Assembly (NCBI GenBank): GCA_937867305.1
Contig: CALMKJ010000025.1
Coordinates: 76,196 to 137,773 of the forward strand
From: an uncultured Ectothiorhodospiraceae bacterium
GTDB lineage: Bacteria > Pseudomonadota > Gammaproteobacteria > JAABTG01
Length of the DNA: 61,578 nucleotides
Reading direction: 5' to 3'
The notes under the pieces are model-generated. The model was not told the DNA's origin and did not search any database. It saw only the letters and a program-made list of their open reading frames with translations. Shown here one piece after another: positions 1 to 6,678 of this stretch. Position numbers and translations under genes: made by a program. How positions within the stretch are numbered: position 1 is the stretch's first letter; each line of letters begins with the position of its first letter.

Positions 1-1089
1 CCCGACGATGCCCTCAGCCTGGATGGGGACCGCGTCTGGGTGCACGTCGCCGACGTCGCGGCGCTGGTCTCGCCGGACAGCCCGCTGGACCTGGAGGCCC
101 GGGGACGGGCGGCCAACCTGTACCTGCCGGAGCGGACCGTCCCGATGCTGCCCTGGGCCGTCACCGAGCGCCTGGGGCTCGGTCTGCAGCCGGTCTCCCC
201 AGCGCTCTCCCTCGGGTTCCACCTGGCAGGAGACGGGACACCGACGGGACTCGAAGTGGTGCGAAGCTGGGTGCGGGTGAGCCGGTTGTCGTACGCGGAG
301 GCGGAAGGGCGTCTGCAGGAGGAGCCCTTTCGCACCCTCTACGCCGCTGCCCTGCGGTTCCAGGCCCGGCGGCGCGCGGCCGGGGCGGCTCCGATCGTGT
401 TGCCCGAGGCGAAGGTGCGCGCCGAAGGCGGCGCGGTTACCGTCAAGCCCATACCCCGACTGCGCAGCCGCGACCTGGTCGCGGAGGTCATGCTCATGGC
501 CGGCGAGGCCGCCGGCCGGCTGGCGCTGGAGCAGGGTCTCGCCTTCCCGTTCGCGACCCAGTCGGGCCCGGACGAAGCCGTACCCGCCCCCGAGGGGCTC
601 GCCGCCAGCTTCGCGTACCGGCGCCTCCTCAAGCGTACCCAGATGCGTACCGCCCCGGACCGGCACGCGGGGCTGGGGCTCGCGGTCTATTCCCAGGTGA
701 CGAGCCCCCTGCGCCGGTATCTGGATCTGGTTGCCCACCAGCAATTGCGGGCCTGGGTCACCGGTCAACCGCTGCTGGGGCAGGAGGAGATCCTGGAGCG
801 GATCGGGGCTGCCGATGCACTGACCGGCAGCCTGCGCCAGGCCGAGCGAGCCTCCAACCGGCACTGGACCCTCGTGCACCTGAGCCGGCAGCCCGGGTGG
901 CGCGGCACCGGCGTTCTCGTCGAGTCGCGCGGGGGCCGAGGGACCGTGGTCCTGCCGGAGCTCGCCTTCGAGGCGCCGCTCCATCTCCCGCAGGAGATGG
1001 AGCTGGACGCCGCCGTCGATCTTCAGTTGAGCGGGGTGGATCTCCCGTCTCTTTCCGCGTACTTCAATGGCGTGCCCCGGGAGACGTGA
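1..1089 (+). CDS. RNase II/R-family exoribonuclease (RNB domain), 5'-truncated
   Basis: Reading frame 1 is open from the first base, so the gene starts outside the window. The visible 362 residues hold most of an RNB catalytic domain. The first residues (PDDALSLDG) match the end of the acidic metal-binding cluster of RNase II/R. Residues around 235-250 (TSPLRRYLDLVAHQQL) match the conserved TSPIRRYxDxxxHxxL block with the catalytic arginine. About 70 further residues form a short S1-like tail. Family members degrade single-stranded RNA 3' to 5'. The compact C-terminus looks more like the diverged RNB proteins of proteobacteria than full-length RNase R. An internal GTG at 40 lies within the conserved domain and is not the true start. 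The substrate is unknown. Confidence 0.85.
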   Translation, partial: PDDALSLDGDRVWVHVADVAALVSPDSPLDLEARGRAANLYLPERTVPMLPWAVTERLGLGLQPVSPALSLGFHLAGDGTPTGLEVVRSWVRVSRLSYAEAEGRLQEEPFRTLYAAALRFQARRRAAGAAPIVLPEAKVRAEGGAVTVKPIPRLRSRDLVAEVMLMAGEAAGRLALEQGLAFPFATQSGPDEAVPAPEGLAASFAYRRLLKRTQMRTAPDRHAGLGLAVYSQVTSPLRRYLDLVAHQQLRAWVTGQPLLGQEEILERIGAADALTGSLRQAERASNRHWTLVHLSRQPGWRGTGVLVESRGGRGTVVLPELAFEAPLHLPQEMELDAAVDLQLSGVDLPSLSAYFNGVPRET

Positions 1090-1099
1090 CCCGGCCGCT

Positions 1100-1345
1100 T
1101 CAGTCCTTCTTCATGCGCTCGTCGATCTGGCGCTCGGCCTCGAGCCAATCCTGGGCCGGGTCTCCGCCGAGGAACCCGCGTTTCTCGGCGATGTAGTAGG
1201 CCGCGTCCGAGATCATCTTCCAGCGCTCCTCGGGCGTCGGTGCGAGGCTGGGGGCAGGGGTCGCCGCCTTTGCCCGGGTGGTCTTCGGCGCCGCGCCCTT
1301 TCCACCAGCCGGCTTCGCCCCGGATGTCTTCCTCGTGCTGTTCAT
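1100..1345 (-). CDS. DUF2934 domain protein
   Basis: An 81-residue protein. The N-terminal half is a low-complexity Lys/Ala/Pro/Thr tail. The C-terminal half (about residues 40-75, with AAYYIAEKRGFLGGDPAQDW) matches DUF2934, a short helical domain of unknown function often found in small basic bacterial proteins. The start at 1345 is chosen because GGGGAGG stands 7-8 bases upstream; the longer open frame to 1447 has no better site. It is convergent with the RNB gene, with a 10-base gap. No function can be assigned from the sequence. Confidence 0.75.
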   Translation of the reverse strand: MNSTRKTSGAKPAGGKGAAPKTTRAKAATPAPSLAPTPEERWKMISDAAYYIAEKRGFLGGDPAQDWLEAERQIDERMKKD

Positions 1346-1518
1346 GGTGCTGCCTCCCCTGTCGGTAACCACGCCGCTGCGCGGCTTGACGCTCGAGCCT
1401 ATGAGACACTGACCCGGCGGCCGTGTCCAGCGAAGGACCGGCACCATGGCGCCTGCCGAGACCTGGAGGAAGTGGAAGTGCGGCCCTCGCCCGGGGCGTT
1501 CCCGGCCGGCCGGTGAAT

Positions 1519-1544
1519 CGGAGGGGCCGGCAGCGGCCCCTCCG
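1519..1544 (-). terminator. Stem-loop downstream of the IalB-like gene
   Basis: A perfect 11-bp inverted repeat (CGGAGGGGCCG / CGGCCCCTCCG) around the 4-nt loop GCAG begins about 30 bases after the stop of the minus-strand IalB-like gene. It is a plausible terminator or mRNA 3' stabiliser. No run of T follows on the minus strand, so rho-independent function is uncertain. The rest of the 1346-1574 gap shows nothing recognisable. Confidence 0.5.
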
Positions 1545-1574
1545 GGACACGGATGAAGTGTGCCTGTCGGACGC

Positions 1575-2132
1575 CTACTTGCGGGCGTCCTGCAGCGCCT
1601 TGTATCCGGCGCTGAATCCCTTCAGCGAGACCGGGAAGGTCACGGGCTTCTGGGGATTCGCGTAGAAGGTGAGCTTCGCCTGGCTGCCGCTGCGCAGGGC
1701 CTTCAGAAGGTCGTCGTTGGTGGCGAGCGCGGCGCGGCAGCCGTCCGGCACGCACACCTCCACCGGGAAGCGCTTGGCTTCGCCTTCGTCCACCTGGAGG
1801 CTGAGGCCCTGGGGCAGGAAGAACCCCAGAGGCAGGGCGAAGATCATCCCGGACTCGCCGGTGTTGGTGATGACCGTCTCCACCCTCATCAGGGGCCGCT
1901 CCTTGTCGGACTCCTTGTCCTTGCTGACCAGCGTCTGAACGAGCACGCACACGTCCTTGTCCGCCTTCTCGGGCTTCTGGCAGACCAGCGTCCAGTCCTG
2001 GAAGTTCTTCTGGGTGGGCTTCTTGGGCTCGTCCTTGGCGTGAGCGGCCGTTGCGAGCAGCGGCAGCGTGAGCGCCGCAGCGAGGGCGTGGCGCGCGAGG
2101 CGGTCCCAGCCGCCCGAAACGGGTGAGTGCAT
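1575..2132 (-). CDS. Invasion-associated locus B (IalB) family secreted protein
   Basis: A 185-residue protein with a typical signal peptide (about residues 1-32, hydrophobic core ALAAALTLPLLATAA, cleavage near AHA). The mature part fits the IalB family (PF06776): an NFQDWTLVCQ segment near the N-terminus, then VCVLVQTLV, MRVETVI, a Gly/Phe-rich hydrophobic strand and EVCVPDGCRAAL. Two cysteine pairs could form disulphides in the periplasm. IalB was named for erythrocyte invasion in Bartonella, but homologues are widespread in free-living proteobacteria and their role is unclear. The start at 2132 has AGGAGG seven bases upstream. Confidence 0.88.
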   Translation of the reverse strand: MHSPVSGGWDRLARHALAAALTLPLLATAAHAKDEPKKPTQKNFQDWTLVCQKPEKADKDVCVLVQTLVSKDKESDKERPLMRVETVITNTGESGMIFALPLGFFLPQGLSLQVDEGEAKRFPVEVCVPDGCRAALATNDDLLKALRSGSQAKLTFYANPQKPVTFPVSLKGFSAGYKALQDARK

Positions 2133-2387
2133 CACTTCCTCCTGGCGAGACAGTCTGCCGCGGGACACCCCGCGTGTCCCCAATGGTACCTGAAAACGGC
2201 CCGGGACGGTCCGTGGCCCCCACCAGCACGCGTAGAATCCGGTCCTGCCGGGCAACCGGACGCTGCGCGCCGGCGTTGCCCGAAACGATGCCGAAGGGAG
2301 AAGATTGGCCGGTGACGTTTGCGGGCCGGTGGGGCGAGGTTCCTGGCCCAAAGGAGTCCGTAACCCGTGGTGGGGAGGGGCATCGCC

Positions 2388-3263
2388 GTGGAGACTGGCG
2401 TGACGGAGGGGCGGGTCGCCCTGCCGGATGGGCGTACCCTCGCCTGGGCGGAGTTCGGTGACCCGCGCGGCCGGCCGGTGGTCTACTGCCACGGGTTCCC
2501 GGGCTCTCGGCTCGAGCCCCGAGTGGCGGACGAGTTGGCCAGCCGGTTGGAGGTGCACCTGATCGGAGTGGACCGCCCGGGCTATGGCCAATCCACGCCC
2601 GCGTCGGGCCGCCGGATCCGCGAGTGGCCGCGCGACGTCGAGGCGGTGGCCGACGCCCTCGGCCTGGAGCGGTTCGCAGTGATCGGGGTGTCCGCGGGTG
2701 GCCCCTACGCCGCGGCCTGCGGCTGCGAACTGCCGGAGCGCGTGTCGCGGGTGGCCATCGTCTGCGGGCTCGGGCCCCCGGAGTCGATGGGGCGGGGGGC
2801 GCAGATGCACTGGTACGCCCGGTGGGGTCTGCGTGTCGCGGCGGGTTTCAGTCCGGTCTCCCGGTGGCTCCTCGCGCTCTTTGCGCTCGGGGTGCGCTCG
2901 GTCGGCGAGAGGGGCTACGAGCTCTGGGTCAGACGCTACTCGGCTGCCGACCGCGAGGTACTCCAGCGCCCGGAGGTTCGCTCATTGCTGCTCGCGGCGT
3001 TCCGCGAGGGTGCCCGTAACGGTGGGGCCGCCCTGGCGGAGGACCTGGCGCTGCTGGCGAGGCCGTGGGATTTTCCGCTGGACGGCGTCCAGGTACCTGT
3101 CGACCTCTGGCACGGGGAGGCCGACGCCGTCGTCCCGCCCGAGATGGGGCGGTACGTCGCCTCACGGCTCAAGAACTGCCGCGCCCGCTTCCTGCCCGGC
3201 GAGGGTCACTTCTCGCTGCCCCTTGCCCACATGGACGTCATCCTTTCCGCCCTGGTTCGCTGA
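2388..3263 (+). CDS. Alpha/beta-fold hydrolase
   Basis: A protein of about 291 residues. It has the oxyanion-region HGFPGSR near residue 40, the nucleophile elbow GVSAGG (Ser about 102), an acid in HGEADAVVP and the catalytic His in GEGHFSL near the C-terminus. That is a complete alpha/beta-hydrolase triad in the usual order. No signal peptide is present, so it is likely cytoplasmic. GTG at 2388 is preceded by GGGGAGGGG; GTG at 2367 with AAGGAG upstream is a competing start adding seven residues. The substrate cannot be told. Its 3' end overlaps the convergent DUF457 gene by 58 bases. The 255-base gap upstream shows no clear promoter. Confidence 0.85.
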   Translation: METGVTEGRVALPDGRTLAWAEFGDPRGRPVVYCHGFPGSRLEPRVADELASRLEVHLIGVDRPGYGQSTPASGRRIREWPRDVEAVADALGLERFAVIGVSAGGPYAAACGCELPERVSRVAIVCGLGPPESMGRGAQMHWYARWGLRVAAGFSPVSRWLLALFALGVRSVGERGYELWVRRYSAADREVLQRPEVRSLLLAAFREGARNGGAALAEDLALLARPWDFPLDGVQVPVDLWHGEADAVVPPEMGRYVASRLKNCRARFLPGEGHFSLPLAHMDVILSALVR

Positions 3264-3988
3264 GCGCGGCAGGGTGGAGGGCAGGGTGCCGCACGAAACC
3301 ACCCTTCGCGGGGCCAGATGCGCTGCCACACCTCCCCGCGCCCGCCCGGGTCGCTGACGGCTTCGAGGAGTGGCCCGGACGGCGGTGCGACGAGGAAGGC
3401 CGAAACGGCGGCCAGATAGGCGGCGAGCGTCGCGGCCGGTCCCCGGCGCGACCAGAGCTTGAGCGCGCTCCCGAGGGAGCGGCGGGTGCGGGCCCCGAAG
3501 AGATTGACGCTGTAGACCTCGTCGAGCAGCAGGTGGACCAGGTAACCGAGTGTGACGAAGGCCCCGGCCGTCCAGGCTGCAACGGCGGGTGTCCCGGCGC
3601 CCCGGTGCGCGGCTGCGGCTGCGGCGAGGCCGAAGAAGACGGCGGCCGGGACCGAGTGCAGCATCCCCCGGTGCACCGTCACCCGGGTCAGCAGGGCGAA
3701 GAGGGCCCAGCGCGCGAACAGGAACGCGGCGACCCAGAGAAGCACCAGTTCGGCGACCGTCGGGAAACGCTCCGCCAGCAGGAACATGGCCAGGAAGGCG
3801 AGTGCCGCGGCGGCCAGCGTGAAGCTCGCGCGCACGGGCGCCGACCCGTCCGCGTCCAGGTCCGGCAGGAGCGAGCCGAGTGTCCCGAGTGCCAGGTAGG
3901 CGAGGGTCTCCCCGGGCGTGGCGAGCCCCCCCACCAGGGCGGTGGTCGCGGCCAGGCCGCTCGCGGCGAGACCGACCGAGAGATGCAC
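3206..3988 (-). CDS. DUF457/YdjM-like membrane-bound metal-dependent hydrolase
   Basis: The frame encodes four to five hydrophobic helices and the family landmarks of PF04307 (DUF457): HLSVGLAASG near the start, GTLGSLLPDLDAD, HRGMLHS and HLLLDEVYSVNLFG. The conserved His/Asp residues are taken as a putative metal site; E. coli YdjM is the known relative. The start is unresolved. The frame stays open to 4207 and contains no ATG near the expected N-terminus. GTG at 3988 is the most N-terminal start keeping the first conserved His, and CTG 4042 or GTG 4090 are alternatives. None has a good ribosome site. The C-terminal 19 codons overlap the convergent hydrolase gene. Confidence 0.75.
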   Translation of the reverse strand: MHLSVGLAASGLAATTALVGGLATPGETLAYLALGTLGSLLPDLDADGSAPVRASFTLAAAALAFLAMFLLAERFPTVAELVLLWVAAFLFARWALFALLTRVTVHRGMLHSVPAAVFFGLAAAAAAHRGAGTPAVAAWTAGAFVTLGYLVHLLLDEVYSVNLFGARTRRSLGSALKLWSRRGPAATLAAYLAAVSAFLVAPPSGPLLEAVSDPGGRGEVWQRIWPREGWFRAAPCPPPCRAQRTRAERMTSMWARGSEK

Positions 3989-4058
3989 GGAGAAGGCGGC
4001 CAGGGCCAGGTCTCCCGAGACTGACGTTTCTCTCGAGAGCAGGCTCCCGAGGCAAGTT

Positions 4059-4068
4059 CTACATGTAG
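4059..4068. promoter_or_regulatory. Perfect 10-bp palindrome in a divergent AT-rich intergenic patch
   Basis: CTACATGTAG is a perfect palindrome at the edge of an AT-rich patch (about 4056-4100) in otherwise GC-rich DNA. It lies between the minus-strand DUF457 gene and the plus-strand thioesterase gene. Such a site could bind a dimeric regulator or be part of divergent promoters. No regulator is identified, and chance is a fair alternative. Nothing else is recognised between 3989 and 4221. Confidence 0.25.
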
Positions 4069-4221
4069 TTATCGCAGAAAAATCTAGCACAACATCATGA
4101 GGGATGCCGAGCGGGGCCCGCAGGTTGCACTGGCGGCGTGTCTTCGCGGCCGGGCCGGGGCTATGATGGTGGCGTGGGGCGGGACGCCCCGCGGGAAGCG
4201 AGCCCACTGGAGGGGGCGACG

Positions 4222-4752
4222 ATGGAGACTGCGCGCAAGGATGCCCGGGCCTTCGAGGTCCACATTCCGCTGACCGTCAAGACCTACGACGTCGACTTTT
4301 CGGGGGTCGTGAGCCACATCACGTACCTCCGATGGCTCGAGGACTTGCGGTTGCAGATGCTGGCGAGCCACCCGCCGCTGCAGTGGCAGGTGGACGGGGG
4401 AGGTGTCCCGGTGGTGGCCCGTACCTCGGTGCACTACCGCGCCCCGGTCAGCCTCGGCCAGGCCCTCCGGGGAAGCCTCTGGGTGAGTCGCGCGGGATTC
4501 TCCCGCTGGACCCTGTCGGCGGAGTTCAGTTCGGGCGGGCTTGTCGTCGCCGAGGCGCTGCAGTCCGGTTGCTTCCTCGACCGGGACACGCGGCGCCCCG
4601 TCGCCTTGCGCCAGGAGATCCGGGAGCGGGTGGCTGCCCCGCGGCGGACCGCGCCCCCGCCGGTCTCCTGTGACGAGGCCGGCCCGCCCGGGCGGCGTGG
4701 CTGGCGCGAGTTGATGGCTGTGCGCGCCGGTGCCGTTGCGGCGGGGCGCTGA
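4222..4752 (+). CDS. Acyl-CoA thioesterase-like (4HBT hotdog-fold) protein
   Basis: A 176-residue protein whose first 130 residues match the 4-hydroxybenzoyl-CoA thioesterase hotdog family: VKTYDVDFSGVVSHITYLRWLEDLR corresponds to the YxDxDxxGHVxNxxYxxxxE core, followed by strands with VHYRAPV and EAL. The usual Asp/His positions are partly altered (SGVVSHITY), so the substrate is uncertain. The C-terminal 40 residues are Arg/Pro/Ala-rich and look unstructured. ATG at 4222 has GGAGGGGG seven bases upstream, whereas the longer frame from 4138 has no support. The methyltransferase gene follows after 31 bases, likely in one transcript. Confidence 0.8.
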   Translation: METARKDARAFEVHIPLTVKTYDVDFSGVVSHITYLRWLEDLRLQMLASHPPLQWQVDGGGVPVVARTSVHYRAPVSLGQALRGSLWVSRAGFSRWTLSAEFSSGGLVVAEALQSGCFLDRDTRRPVALRQEIRERVAAPRRTAPPPVSCDEAGPPGRRGWRELMAVRAGAVAAGR

Positions 4753-4783
4753 GTCGGGGCGGAAGGAAGATGGGAGGTCCCGG

Positions 4784-5398
4784 ATGGTCGACTTTGACAG
4801 CAGGGCGCGGCAGTGGGACTCCAACCCCGTCTTCCTGGAGCGAGCGCTCCGCGTGGCGGATGGCATCCGCGCCCGCGTGCCGCTCGGCCCCTCCACGCGG
4901 GCCCTCGACTTCGGCTGCGGGACGGGACTGCTGAGCTTCGCCCTGAAGGACCACGTGGGGCACATCACGCTCCAGGACAGCTCTGCCGGAATGCTCGAAG
5001 TCCTGCGGGAGAAGATCGCCCTTCAGGGCACGAGGAACATGACGGTGCTCGAGGGCGAGCAGCTGGTCGACCTGCCGCCCGAGGAACGCTACACGCTCGT
5101 CTACACCTCCATGACCCTGCACCACATCCCCGACACCGACGCCACGCTCCGCGCATTTCACGGGGCGCTCCGACCGGGAGGGTTCCTCTGCGTCGCCGAC
5201 CTGGACGCCGAGGACGGCACCTTTCACGGCCCGGAGGTCGAGGTCCACCGCGGCTTCGAGCGCGGGGAGCTCGCCCGGCGCGCCGCCCGGGCCGGCTTCG
5301 CGGACGTGAGCTTCGACACGGTCTTCGAGATGCGCAGGGAGATCGCGGGGGAGGACCGTCGCTACCCCGTGTTCCTCATGGTCGCCCGCAGGGTCTGA
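4784..5398 (+). CDS. Class I SAM-dependent methyltransferase
   Basis: A 204-residue protein with a Rossmann-type methyltransferase fold. Motif I is ALDFGCGTGLLSFAL (about residues 41-55), an acidic strand end follows in LQDSSAGML, and motif IV/post-I is YTSMTLHHIPD. This is the methyltransferase 11/12 type seen in small-molecule and quinone-like methylases. The start at 4784 has GGGAGG eight bases upstream. It probably forms a two-gene unit with the thioesterase-like gene. The substrate is unknown. Its last 37 bases overlap the convergent MrfB-like gene. Confidence 0.87.
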   Translation: MVDFDSRARQWDSNPVFLERALRVADGIRARVPLGPSTRALDFGCGTGLLSFALKDHVGHITLQDSSAGMLEVLREKIALQGTRNMTVLEGEQLVDLPPEERYTLVYTSMTLHHIPDTDATLRAFHGALRPGGFLCVADLDAEDGTFHGPEVEVHRGFERGELARRAARAGFADVSFDTVFEMRREIAGEDRRYPVFLMVARRV

Positions 5399-6678
5399 AG
5401 CCCGGTCCTTCTTCGCGGTGTCGCGGCGCGCCCGGCCAGGCGCTCGAGCCTGTGCCGGTGATCGGGGCTCTCCGGCTCCAGGGCGACGAGCCGCTCGGTG
5501 AGCACGCGCGCCCCCTCGAGGTCACGCTCGGCGTGCTCGGCGTGCTTGGCCAGGGCCTCGATGGCCCGGGGGTTGCCCTGCGCGGCCAACTCACGCCAGA
5601 TCTCGACGGCTCCCTGCAGGTCCCCCTGGCGGCGGTCGAGACGGGCAAGCTCCAGCAGCCCCTGCGCGTCGAGCCGCTCCCGGTCGGAAGCCAGCAGGTC
5701 GCGGGCGGACGCCAGGCCCTCCCGGGCGTGGCGGTGGCGCGCTACCCCGAGGGGGTTGGCCCCGTGCGCCCGCGGCGCGGCATAGGCGGCGGACAGCGCC
5801 GGGACCAGGGCGACCAGGGAGACCAGGTCCCAGCGGTTGTGCTCGAGGACGGCCGGCAGGCGTCCCACGTCGCGGTGGCGCAGCCAGTGCAGCCAGACCG
5901 CGGGCACCTCGGCGCTCGGCAGGTCCGCGGGCCGGGCGAAGCCAAGCAAACGGCGCTCCGCGGTCCCCAGCCGGCAATCCGACCACTCGCGCCCGAAGGC
6001 CCGGCGGACCGGGGGCAGCAGGTCCGCGTGGGGCCAGCCCCGGAAGGGGTCCGGCAGGCCTGCGAGACGGTAGCGCGTGGCGAGAAGGGGCAGGTCGAAG
6101 CACTTGCCGTTGAAGCTCACCAGCGTGCGGGCCGTGGCGGCGAAATCGGCTACTGCGCGCAGCAGGGCGGGCTCGCCGCCGAAGCGTGTGATCAGGTACT
6201 GACGGACGACCAGTGCGTCGTTCGTGAGCCTCGCGAGGCCCACCAGGAAGGCCGTGGTGCCGGTTCCACCGGCGAGCCCCGTGGTCTCGGTGTCGACGAA
6301 CAGCGGCTCGGCTCCCGGCAGGTCCAGGGCGCAGAGGTGCTTGGACGTCTCCCCGCCGACGCTCCAGTGGCCGTGCCGCGCGGGTAGCGGCACGCGGTGC
6401 TCCACGGAGACGAGGCCGTCCTCGGCCAGTTGACCGCCCAGCCGTTCGGCGAGCTCGGCATCGCTCGGTCCTCCGCGGGGGGGGCGCGCGCCGGCGCCCC
6501 GCACGGCGAGGAGGCGCTCGATCCCCTGGGGCAGAGGGTCCGACCGGGGCGCTGGCGGCGCGTCCGCGCCGGACGGGGACCGGCCCTGCCCGGTTTCCCC
6601 GGTGGGCATCGCAGAGGGTCCGGGCGCGCCCCCGGCCTGACGGCGCAGGTTGCCGAGCCGGTCGCGGAGCCCGCTCAC
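5362..6678 (-). CDS. MrfB/YprB-like RNase H-fold exonuclease with TPR-like tail
   Basis: A 438-residue protein. After about 90 variable residues comes a YprB-type RNase H-like exonuclease domain (PF13482): LFVDTETTGLAGGTGTT supplies the first Asp/Glu pair, LVSFNGKCFDLPLL the second acidic site, and HNRWDLVSL the late His/Asp block, giving a DEDD-type active site. The last 150 residues (ARDLLASDRERLDAQGLLEL onward) look like helical TPR repeats. GTG at 6678 overlaps the TGA of the helicase gene (GTGA), so the two are translationally coupled. In Bacillus subtilis, MrfA helicase and MrfB exonuclease act together in mitomycin C damage repair; the same role here is inferred. Confidence 0.85.
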   Translation of the reverse strand: MSGLRDRLGNLRRQAGGAPGPSAMPTGETGQGRSPSGADAPPAPRSDPLPQGIERLLAVRGAGARPPRGGPSDAELAERLGGQLAEDGLVSVEHRVPLPARHGHWSVGGETSKHLCALDLPGAEPLFVDTETTGLAGGTGTTAFLVGLARLTNDALVVRQYLITRFGGEPALLRAVADFAATARTLVSFNGKCFDLPLLATRYRLAGLPDPFRGWPHADLLPPVRRAFGREWSDCRLGTAERRLLGFARPADLPSAEVPAVWLHWLRHRDVGRLPAVLEHNRWDLVSLVALVPALSAAYAAPRAHGANPLGVARHRHAREGLASARDLLASDRERLDAQGLLELARLDRRQGDLQGAVEIWRELAAQGNPRAIEALAKHAEHAERDLEGARVLTERLVALEPESPDHRHRLERLAGRAATPRRRTGLQTLRATMRNTG

